From NCBI GenBank assembly GCA_017455665.1, contig JAFSZN010000133.1, positions 1 to 36,230 of the forward strand: a stretch of DNA of 36,230 nucleotides. The letters are read 5' to 3'. A model generated the notes under the pieces. That model was not told the origin of the DNA and did no database searches. It was given only the letters and a program-made list of their open reading frames with translations. The stretch comes from Lentisphaeria bacterium (GTDB lineage Bacteria; Verrucomicrobiota; Lentisphaeria; Victivallales; UBA1829). Positions 8,862 to 16,207 of this stretch are shown here, one piece after another. The position numbers and the translations under genes were made by a program. Each line of letters starts with the position of its first letter. Within the stretch, counting starts at the first letter, position 1.

Positions 8862-9530
8862 TCACTGCATCATTTCCTCGCCGCCTTCCCGCGTCATCTC
8901 ATTGATGCGCTTCGCGAAGTCCGGCGTGGTGGCAAAACACGGGAAATAACTCCCCTGCCACCAGATAGTCCGGCAGGTCGGATAGACGTTCCCGAACCAC
9001 GTCGCGCCCTGCAGCAGCATCACGCCGTAGACGTAGATGCGCCCGAACCGCTGCGGCTGCGCCACGAATCCGCCGTCCCACGAGGCAGCCCACCCGAGCG
9101 TGCCGTTGGTCAGCTCCGTGATGGACGTGAGGGAGATGCGTCCGGGCGCGCCGGGCAGGACGATTGGCGCGTCGGCGGGCACCAGGATGCCGCCGCCGGA
9201 ACTCTGCGCGGGCGGCAAATGGTCTCCGGCGACCGCGGGCCCCGAGAAGAACCAGCCGGGCTTGGAGTCGAGCATCAGGCGGTCGCGCATCTTCCACATC
9301 ACGGCGTCGCGCGATTCCGGCGTGAGGTCGGCGAAGCTGACGGTCTTGGTGGTGATGCTGCCGTCCGGCAGGCGTCCGGTCACGATGACGCGCGACCCGG
9401 ACATGCTGTCGACCGTGGCGTTTTCGAGCGTGACTCCGTCAAGCAGCCGGATCACGAAGTCGGACGGCGGCGCGGCGGTCAGCACTGTGCAGGCGAGCGC
9501 CAGCATGACGGATAATATGATCTGCTTCAT
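8862..9530 (-). CDS. Small secreted protein of unknown function
   Basis: I place the start at the ATG at 9530 rather than at 9554, because AAGGAGGGG lies directly upstream of it. This gives 222 residues beginning MKQIILSVMLALAC. A signal peptide with cleavage near LTA/APP is likely. The N-terminal part of the mature protein has the pattern 'LLDGVTLENATV...VSFADLTPESRD', which recalls a short beta-rich module common at the N-terminus of secreted proteins in Verrucomicrobia and Lentisphaerae; this is a resemblance only. The rest is rich in Trp, Gly and aromatic residues, with two Cys-containing stretches (YPTCRTIWW, YFPCFATT) that could form a disulfide. The gene stands alone and shares its structured leader element with the GH95 operon, suggesting common regulation. 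Confidence 0.7.
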   Translation of the reverse strand: MKQIILSVMLALACTVLTAAPPSDFVIRLLDGVTLENATVDSMSGSRVIVTGRLPDGSITTKTVSFADLTPESRDAVMWKMRDRLMLDSKPGWFFSGPAVAGDHLPPAQSSGGGILVPADAPIVLPGAPGRISLTSITELTNGTLGWAASWDGGFVAQPQRFGRIYVYGVMLLQGATWFGNVYPTCRTIWWQGSYFPCFATTPDFAKRINEMTREGGEEMMQ

Positions 9531-9551
9531 TTTCCCCTCCTTTTTTTGGTG

Positions 9552-9692
9552 CATCTCTATTGATTGATTCCGGCGGTTTTTCGTATTTGAGCAAATCCCG
9601 GCTGGAAAGATTCTCGGCGGTTACGTTTTCAGGTAGCCGCCTTCCAATCTTTCTGCGCCGTCCTGTTTGCTCATCTGCTGAAAACCCATCCG
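9552..9692 (-). promoter_or_regulatory. Structured leader element, copy 2 (upstream of small secreted gene)
   Basis: This is the second copy of the element at 8520-8659, clearly similar over about 140 bp. The outer stem is TGAGCAAA/TTTGCTCA (9588-9595 with 9666-9673). Compared with copy 1, an A-T pair is replaced by a G-C pair on both sides, a compensatory change. The middle stem GAAAGATT/AATCTTTC and the inner GGCGG/CCGCC stem are kept although the apical loop differs. I could not find a convincing promoter next to this copy. Confidence 0.6.
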
Positions 9693-9739
9693 GATCATTC
9701 CATATCGTTGCCCCCTCTTTTTTTTATTCCGAAGCGAGC

Positions 9740-12334
9740 TTACGGCGCAGTGTCGGTGTGCGCCGCCAGGTCGCCGGGCGAATCGCTCCAGAGAAGCGCC
9801 AGGTTCGAGCCGCGCACCCAGCCTTCGTCGTTGTTTTCCAGCCGCACGCGCACCCAGTCCATGCGGTTCTCCTCGATGGAGACCTCCGCGCCGGGCTTCA
9901 GGTACTGTTCCACGCGCCCGGATTCGGCGGACGGCAGGCTGTACAGCGGCGTGTTGCGGACGATCACGACCGCTTCGCGCGCCGGATCGTCGGCGGACGC
10001 CTTCGCGATGAGCGCGGCGGCGCAGATCACGACGACCACGATCCCGGCGTAGAACGGCCATTGCCACAGATTCGAATGGCGCTGGAAGAACATGCCGAGC
10101 GCGATCAGCACGAGCGTGAGGCCGCACGCGCATGCCGTGAGCCATTCGTCCACGCGCAGGAAATCGCGCGCCGCGAGCATGAAGTCCGCGGGCGATTCCA
10201 CGCGGTATTTCGGCGGCAGGAGCAGTTTGCGGCGCGTCAGCTCCAGGTTGCCGGTGATGTCCGGGTCGCGCGGCTGGAGATAACGGGCGCGTTCGTAGCA
10301 GACCAGGGCGCGCGGATAATCGCCGAGCTGGTAGAAGCAGTTGCCCATGTTGTAGAGCAGGGCGGGCGAGACATTGCGCGGGTCGATCTTCGAGGCGTAG
10401 TAGTCCAGCGCCTGCCGGAACTGCCCGGCGTCGTAGGCGGTCTTCGCCTCGTCCGAGGTCTTCGGAAGCACGGTTTCAACGGCAGCAGGCTTGTCCGCCG
10501 TCGCGGTTTCTTCGTCCGCGGCGTTCGCGGGCAGGGTGAAGCAGAGCGCGCCCAGGATGAACGCGATCGCGCCGAACTTGCGGACGGCGGACGCGAGCTG
10601 TTTGCGGAACTTCTCGTTGAGCTCGCCGCGGAGCGACGGCATCCACGCGATGTTCGCGAGGTCTTCGAGCTGACGGCCGAGCTCCGGCTCGGTCTCCTTC
10701 ACACGGGATGCCGTTTCGCTCAGGGAAGTTCCCGGCGGCAGGTCGAGTATGTCGTTGAAGAACGCGGCGAGGTCCGCGCCGACCTTGTCCGGAAGGTCCT
10801 GAGGCGGCGTCTTTTCGATGGTGGATGCGAGCTTGCCTTTGCGGGCGCGGGCGTCAATGCGCCTGCGTGCGGACGGGTCGGATTCGAGGGAACGCTTCCG
10901 CGCGGCGACGAATGCGCTGCCGCCTGCGAAGAGCGAACCGGCGAGGATCAGCCCGAGCGAGATCCAGAGAGCGTTCATGGCGAGCGGCATCGACACGCGT
11001 CCGCCGTCGCCTTCATTGTGCAGGTACAGGATGCTTTCCGGCGCGGGTGTTGAGCCTGTGCCCGAGGTCAGGTCGGGGTCGGCGTTCACGACCGCCGCGC
11101 CCGCCGGGATCGAAGCCATGCCGCCGGACGCCGCCTTGTCCACCTTGATGGTCTCGCTGAACTTGAACGGGACATATTGCCCGGTCGAAGGATCGAACGT
11201 GGAGCAGTTGAAGGAGAGTGTCTGTTCGCCCGCCTCGAGCGGGATGAGGATACAGCTCACGGAGACGCCGGACGCGGTTTCCTTCGTTTCGGGCGGATAC
11301 GCGCGGAAATGCTCCGGCTCGATCTTCGGCATGTTCAGCATTTCGGTCTGGTCCTCGCCCGTGAAGTTGATCTTCAGGCTCAGCGGCTCGCCGATGCGGT
11401 ACGGACCGGGCGAAAGCGAGGCTTCCGGCGCCCATTTTCCGATGAGGCCGACGAACGGGGCGTCGGCGGGCGCGGCGGGCAGAGGCTTGATCGTGATCTC
11501 CGGCGAAGCGCCGCGGATGGTCTGGCGGGTCGAGGTGAATGCGGAGAAGAAGTCGCGTTCGTCGAGCAGGACGGCTGCCGTGTCGGCGACGAGCTGAAGC
11601 TTGCCGGGCGCGAGCGCGCGGAATTTCGTGTCGAAATCGTACACGGTGTACGGGACGTTTCCGAGGCGCTGGTTGTGGCTGGTGATGGACTCGAAGTTCG
11701 GCGCTTCCGGGTTGATCCGGCGGAAGTCGTGGAACCGGATCGACATTTTGCGGTCGACGGGCTTGATGTCCGGGTAGTTCGCGAGGCGCAGCTCGTAGGG
11801 CGTGCGCACGAAAATGGAGAGCTGGAGCGGGATCTCCTCGCCGACCCAGAACGTCGGCGTTTTGCCCTCCGCGACGCCGGGGAACGCCATGCGGGCGTAG
11901 ACGGGCTCGCCGGAGTTTGCCTGCGACGGGTCGATCTTCGGCATGGCGGAGATCCGGACCTTGAGCGGGTCGGTCTTTTCCGGCTGGCGCGTGTTGCCGT
12001 TCACGATGACCTCGAACGACGGGATCGTGACCTCGCCTTCCTCGCGGGCTGTGAACGGGCGGAGCGTGTACTTCGAGGAGGTCACGCCGTTGATGACGGA
12101 CATGCTGGAGCCGCTGGATATGCCGCTGTTCCACTCGATCCCGGAGACGCGGCCCGGCATCCGGTTGACCTGGAGACGGCTCACGTTTTCGGCGGAGATC
12201 TCGACGTATCCGCGCATGCCCACGGTGAGGTTGCGCGGCTGGACGGAGACGTTCAGGTCGGCGGCCGCGGCGGCAAACGCGAAGAGAAAGAACAAAAAGG
12301 CAATGAGTCGGGGGAGGATCGTTCTGTTCAGCAT
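9740..12334 (-). CDS. BatD-BatE fusion: aerotolerance-type membrane protein with TPR and SH3-like domains
   Basis: The ATG at 12334 lies 4 nt after the upstream stop and has the RBS AAAGGAC, so it is preferred to the GTG at 12358. The protein has 864 residues. It begins with a signal peptide ('LIAFLFFLFAFAAAAA') and BatD-like beta-domains ('LNVSVQPRNLTVGMRGYVEI', 'YTLRPFTAREEGEVTIPSF'), then a membrane segment near residue 470. A second signal-peptide-like stretch (about 580-606, ending LPANAADEE) precedes TPR repeats ('ALLYNMGNCFYQLGDYPRALVCYERA'). Two membrane segments and a bacterial SH3-like domain ('VVIVRNTPLYS', 'DWVRVRLENNDEGWVRGSNL') end the protein. Bat proteins are linked to oxygen and stress tolerance in Bacteroides and Leptospira. 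The mechanism is unresolved. Confidence 0.85.
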   Translation of the reverse strand: MLNRTILPRLIAFLFFLFAFAAAAADLNVSVQPRNLTVGMRGYVEISAENVSRLQVNRMPGRVSGIEWNSGISSGSSMSVINGVTSSKYTLRPFTAREEGEVTIPSFEVIVNGNTRQPEKTDPLKVRISAMPKIDPSQANSGEPVYARMAFPGVAEGKTPTFWVGEEIPLQLSIFVRTPYELRLANYPDIKPVDRKMSIRFHDFRRINPEAPNFESITSHNQRLGNVPYTVYDFDTKFRALAPGKLQLVADTAAVLLDERDFFSAFTSTRQTIRGASPEITIKPLPAAPADAPFVGLIGKWAPEASLSPGPYRIGEPLSLKINFTGEDQTEMLNMPKIEPEHFRAYPPETKETASGVSVSCILIPLEAGEQTLSFNCSTFDPSTGQYVPFKFSETIKVDKAASGGMASIPAGAAVVNADPDLTSGTGSTPAPESILYLHNEGDGGRVSMPLAMNALWISLGLILAGSLFAGGSAFVAARKRSLESDPSARRRIDARARKGKLASTIEKTPPQDLPDKVGADLAAFFNDILDLPPGTSLSETASRVKETEPELGRQLEDLANIAWMPSLRGELNEKFRKQLASAVRKFGAIAFILGALCFTLPANAADEETATADKPAAVETVLPKTSDEAKTAYDAGQFRQALDYYASKIDPRNVSPALLYNMGNCFYQLGDYPRALVCYERARYLQPRDPDITGNLELTRRKLLLPPKYRVESPADFMLAARDFLRVDEWLTACACGLTLVLIALGMFFQRHSNLWQWPFYAGIVVVVICAAALIAKASADDPAREAVVIVRNTPLYSLPSAESGRVEQYLKPGAEVSIEENRMDWVRVRLENNDEGWVRGSNLALLWSDSPGDLAAHTDTAP

Positions 12335-12338
12335 GGTG

Positions 12339-14687
12339 TTACCAGTCCTTTTCCACACGGTTGTTCAGGCGTGCCGGACGCTGCATCCGGTTGGCGTCCT
12401 TGTAGTCAAGTTCGTCTTTCGACATCATATCGAGAATGGCTTCCGCCTGTTGTTTTTCCATGTCTTCCCTGTTCTGCTGAGCTTCCTGCGCATTGCCCTG
12501 CCGGGGCTGCTGTTCCTGCTGGTCGCCCTGCTGGGGCTGGTCCTGTTCCTGCTGTTCGCCCTGGTCGCCGGACTGCTCGTCCTGTTTCTCCTGGTCGCCC
12601 TGCTGGTCCTGCTGGTCCTGCTGGTTCTGATTCAGCGTGTCGAGCGCGTTCTTCAGGTGTTCTTCCGCCTTTTCGCCGTTGCCCTGCTCCTGTTCCTCGC
12701 GCGCCTTCTGAATCTCTTCGCGCGCCTGTTGGGCGGCCTGTTTCTGGCGGTCCTGATTCATCTCGGACGCCTTCTGTTCCAGCTCGGAAACGGTGTCCTC
12801 CGCCTGTTTCGTCCTGTCCTGCGCGGACTGCTGCTGATCCTGCTGCTGATCCTGCTGCTGGTTCTGTTCGCCGGACTGCTGCTGATTCTGCTGATCCTGC
12901 TGGTCCTGCTGATTCTGACCTTCGGACTGCTGATCCTGATTCTGTTGCTGATCTTGTTCGCCGGACTGCTGCTGTTGCTGCTGGTCCTGCTGATTCTGCT
13001 GCTCCTGCTGGTCCTGCTGATTCTGCTGCTCCTGCTGATTCTGCTGGTCCTGATTCTGTTGCTGGTTCTCCTGCTGCTGCTGATCGTGCGCGTCCTGCGT
13101 CTGCTGACGCGCCTGTTCCATGAGCTTCTTCAGCTCTTCGATCTGCTTTTTCATCTCCTCCGCCTGCTTGCGGTCGGCGAGGAGGATCTGCTGGTTGCGG
13201 ACGACGGACGCGTCCGCGGCGGCGGAACGCATGCTTTCGCGGTAAAGCTCCTCGGTCCGGTTCAGCTTGGTCAGCGCCTCGCCGACGGCTTTTTCGGCGG
13301 AATTGAGATCCTGTGCCTGGAGTTTGTCCAGCGCGCCCTGCATGCTGGAGCGGGCGTCGAGGTGGGAGATCACGCCGATGTTCTGGTACGACGATGCGCG
13401 CACGAGCGGTTCCTTTTCGGAGGCGGCGATGGCGCGTTCATAGAACGCCCGAGCCTTCTCGTTGTCCTGTTCGACCTGCTGCTGTTCGAGCCCGCTGTTG
13501 TAAAGCTCGGACGCCGACTTGACGGGTTCCGGCGCGGCCTGTTCCGCTTCGGACTCCGCTGTCGCGGGCGCGGCGGTCTGCGTCTGCTGAATCTGGACGG
13601 GCGTGGGTGCGGCCTGCGCGCGGGATTCGGCAGGCGCGGCGACAAACAGAAGCGCGGCGAGCGCGAGCACGGTCTGAACGGAGCGCGGGCGCGTCTCGGA
13701 GACGAAGAAGAACAGCGCGAGCAGGATGATCGCGGCGGTGAGCGGATAGGCGGGGCGTTCGATGGGCCGGAACGTGGAAACGGCGTTTTCGCTCTCCTTG
13801 CGGTCGAGCTGACGGATGCGCGTTTCGAGTTCGTCGATGCCGCTGTACGCGGCGGTGGAGCGGACGTAGATACCGCCCGTGCGGCGGGCGAGCTCGGTCA
13901 GCTGGGGTTCGTTGAGCGGGCTCTTGACTGGGTTCCCCTCGCGGTCCGTGAGGATGCGGAGCTTGCCGTCCTCGTCCGGGACGCGGATGACCGCCGGGTT
14001 CGACGGATCGCCGACGCCAACCGCGAAAATCGGGATCTGCGCTTTGGAGAGGTCGTTGACGACCGATGCGCCGCGTCCGGTGAGTTCGTCGCCGTCGGTC
14101 ACGAGCACGACCGCCTTGTGCATGCCCTGCGCGCCTTCGAACGCCCGGACGGCCTCCTCCAGCGCGAGCTGGACGTTCGTGCCGCCGACCGGGATCGTGT
14201 CGGTGTCGAGGTCGTCCACGAGCTGGATGAAGCTCGCCCGGTCCACGGTCAGCGGGCAGACCAGGAAGGATTCGCCGGCGAACGCGATCAAGCCGAACCG
14301 GTCGCCCGGATTCTTTTTCACGATCTCGCGCACGAGCCATTTCGCGTGGTCCATGCGGCTCGGCTTCACGTCGTCGGAGAGCATGCTCTTCGAAACGTCG
14401 AACACCACGAGCAGGTCGCGTCCGGTGGAAATGTTGTGCATGACCTGTTTGCCCCAGGACGGACGAGCGGCGGCGACGGCGAGGAGCAGCACGGCGAGCG
14501 TGAGCAGGATGATGCGGAAGACGCGTTTGCCGGGCGAAGCGTTGGAGAACCGGGCGGCGCGTTCGTCCGTGCCGAACATTTTGCGCAGGAGTTTGTTCCG
14601 GCGGACGCCGCCCGCGATGGCGAGAACGAGGATCAACGGGATGATCCACAGTAAATTCCACAATATGCTGCCGCTGAGAAATGACAT
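12339..14687 (-). CDS. BatB-BatC fusion: von Willebrand A domain membrane protein with TPR and Gln-rich tail
   Basis: The protein has 782 residues. Two N-terminal membrane segments (about 8-28 and 56-75) are followed by a vWA domain with an intact MIDAS site: D97-V-S99-K-S101, T170 in GGTN and D198 in TDGD. A membrane helix at about 315-332 is followed at once by a signal-peptide-like stretch (about 337-358, ending ESRAQA) and a TPR region (about 391-500, 'ELYNSGLEQQQ', 'KARAFYERAIAASEK'). A highly repetitive Gln/Asp/Asn/Glu region (about 528-640 and again about 690-755) fills the C-terminus. This equals BatB joined to BatC. The vWA domain should face the periplasm and bind a divalent metal. 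The gene has the RBS GAAGGAAG and is first of the two-gene unit. The usual MoxR ATPase, DUF58 protein and BatA are not next to it. Confidence 0.87.
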   Translation of the reverse strand: MSFLSGSILWNLLWIIPLILVLAIAGGVRRNKLLRKMFGTDERAARFSNASPGKRVFRIILLTLAVLLLAVAAARPSWGKQVMHNISTGRDLLVVFDVSKSMLSDDVKPSRMDHAKWLVREIVKKNPGDRFGLIAFAGESFLVCPLTVDRASFIQLVDDLDTDTIPVGGTNVQLALEEAVRAFEGAQGMHKAVVLVTDGDELTGRGASVVNDLSKAQIPIFAVGVGDPSNPAVIRVPDEDGKLRILTDREGNPVKSPLNEPQLTELARRTGGIYVRSTAAYSGIDELETRIRQLDRKESENAVSTFRPIERPAYPLTAAIILLALFFFVSETRPRSVQTVLALAALLFVAAPAESRAQAAPTPVQIQQTQTAAPATAESEAEQAAPEPVKSASELYNSGLEQQQVEQDNEKARAFYERAIAASEKEPLVRASSYQNIGVISHLDARSSMQGALDKLQAQDLNSAEKAVGEALTKLNRTEELYRESMRSAAADASVVRNQQILLADRKQAEEMKKQIEELKKLMEQARQQTQDAHDQQQQENQQQNQDQQNQQEQQNQQDQQEQQNQQDQQQQQQSGEQDQQQNQDQQSEGQNQQDQQDQQNQQQSGEQNQQQDQQQDQQQSAQDRTKQAEDTVSELEQKASEMNQDRQKQAAQQAREEIQKAREEQEQGNGEKAEEHLKNALDTLNQNQQDQQDQQGDQEKQDEQSGDQGEQQEQDQPQQGDQQEQQPRQGNAQEAQQNREDMEKQQAEAILDMMSKDELDYKDANRMQRPARLNNRVEKDW

Positions 14688-14777
14688 GATGCAGTGCTTC
14701 CTTCGGGCGGATTCCGCCGCGATTCATTGATGTTTCAGTGCTTTGACGCTCGGCGCTTCATCCTGACCATCAAAAAC

Positions 14778-14806
14778 AATATGGTCGCGAACGCTTCCGG
14801 CGTCAA
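14778..14806 (-). promoter_or_regulatory. Candidate promoter for the Bat operon
   Basis: On the minus strand, TTGACG (14801-14806) and CATATT (14778-14783) are separated by 17 bp, about 90 nt before the BatB-BatC start. The -10 box is only a moderate match, so the call is tentative. Confidence 0.35.
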
Positions 14807-14848
14807 ATCCTTTAGACACGCACTTTCGCGGTTTGTTCCATTCGGATT

Positions 14849-16207
14849 TCATTTCTGCGCGGCAAATCTCCGGCACAGCGCCTTGAACTGGTCGCCGCGG
14901 TCTTTGTAATCGCGGAACATGTCCATGCTGGCGGTGGCTGGTGAGAGCAGCACGACGTCGCCGGACGCTGCGGCGGCGACGGCCTTTTCGACGGCTTCCG
15001 GGAACGTTTCGCACATGGAGAACGGCACGGATTGTTTTTCGAGATATGCGGCGATCTTCTGTCCGCACGAACCGAAGACGACGGCGTGTTTCAGGTACTT
15101 CAGGCTCGGCGCAAGCTCCTCAAAATCCATTGCCTTGTCCAGACCGCCGAGCAGGATGACCACGTTATGATCCCCTCCGGCGGCGGCGAGCGCGGCGTTC
15201 ACGGCGTGGGGATTGGTCGCCTTCGAATCGTTGATGTACTGTATGCCGTCGGCGGTCAGGAAACGTTCCAGCCTGTGCGGCCCGGATTCGAATTTCGCAA
15301 GGGCGTCCGTCACGGCGGGATCGAATACGGCGTCCTCCCCCCGGACCGACGCGAGAAGCGCGAGCGCGGCAAGCGCATTTTCCAGATTGTGGACACCCTT
15401 CAGGGCAAGTTTTTCAATTGAGATGACGGCGCGTCCGCGGAAGCTCAGGAAACCGTCTTGCACCGTGAAATCGGCGGGCAAATTCGCCGAAAATGTGTAG
15501 AGCTTTTGTGCAGGCCCGGCGGGCTTGAAGCGGTCGAGGATGAGCGAGTTCACCACGCAGTTTGCGGCGGGATCGCCGAGCAGCTTGAATTTCGCGGCGG
15601 CGTACGCCTCCATGCTGCCGTGGCGGTCGATGTGGTCGGACGCCAGGTTCAGGACCGCGGCAGCCGCCGGATGCGGCACGGGCATGATCTCGAGCTGGAA
15701 CGAGCTGATCTCGACGACCGGGAGGTCGAGCTTGCCGTCGAGGCAGTCGATCGCGGCGTCGCTCATGGCGTAGCCGTTGTTGCCGCAGGCGCACGCCCGG
15801 ACTCCGGCGGCGCGGAAGAGTTCGGCGGTCAGCTCGGTCGTGGTCGTCTTGCCGTTGGTCCCGGTGATGCCGACGAACGGTTTTCCGCAGGAATCGAGCG
15901 CGAATTCGAGTTCGCTGACAAGATGGTCGGAGACTTCGGCGAGTTTCGCCCGGACGGGGTTTCCGGCGCGGAATCCGGGGCTGAGCACGGTGCATTCGAA
16001 ATGAGGAAGATCGTCCTGCGCGCGGAATCCGAAGTAAACGGCCTCGGGCTGTTTGGGGAGGGATGCGGCAAACGCACGCAGGGAATCGTTGTCCTGTTCG
16101 TCGAGCAGCGCGAACGGGATGTCGAGGCGGGCGGCGAGGCGGGCGGCGGCGCGTCCGCTGACGCCGCACCCGGCGATGAGCGTCATGCCGCTGAGTTCAC
16201 TTGTCAT
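14849..16207 (-). CDS. murD: UDP-N-acetylmuramoyl-L-alanine--D-glutamate ligase (MurD)
   Basis: The protein has 452 residues, the normal MurD length. It adds D-glutamate to UDP-MurNAc-L-alanine using ATP, in the cytoplasmic stage of peptidoglycan synthesis. An N-terminal Rossmann-like domain ('LIAGCGVSGRAAARLAARL') binds the uridine nucleotide. The ATP loop is G116-TNGKTTTTE, followed by 'VVEISSFQLE', 'NLASDHIDRHGSMEAYAAAK' and the C-terminal ligase domain with 'PHRLERF...YINDSKATNPHA' and 'VLLSPATASMDMFRDYKDRGDQF'. The last two motifs separate MurD from the other Mur ligases. The ATG overlaps the end of the upstream membrane protein gene by 11 nt and has AAGGAAAG before it, so translation is probably coupled. 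It is not in the usual division/cell-wall cluster. Confidence 0.96.
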   Translation of the reverse strand: MTSELSGMTLIAGCGVSGRAAARLAARLDIPFALLDEQDNDSLRAFAASLPKQPEAVYFGFRAQDDLPHFECTVLSPGFRAGNPVRAKLAEVSDHLVSELEFALDSCGKPFVGITGTNGKTTTTELTAELFRAAGVRACACGNNGYAMSDAAIDCLDGKLDLPVVEISSFQLEIMPVPHPAAAAVLNLASDHIDRHGSMEAYAAAKFKLLGDPAANCVVNSLILDRFKPAGPAQKLYTFSANLPADFTVQDGFLSFRGRAVISIEKLALKGVHNLENALAALALLASVRGEDAVFDPAVTDALAKFESGPHRLERFLTADGIQYINDSKATNPHAVNAALAAAGGDHNVVILLGGLDKAMDFEELAPSLKYLKHAVVFGSCGQKIAAYLEKQSVPFSMCETFPEAVEKAVAAAASGDVVLLSPATASMDMFRDYKDRGDQFKALCRRFAAQK

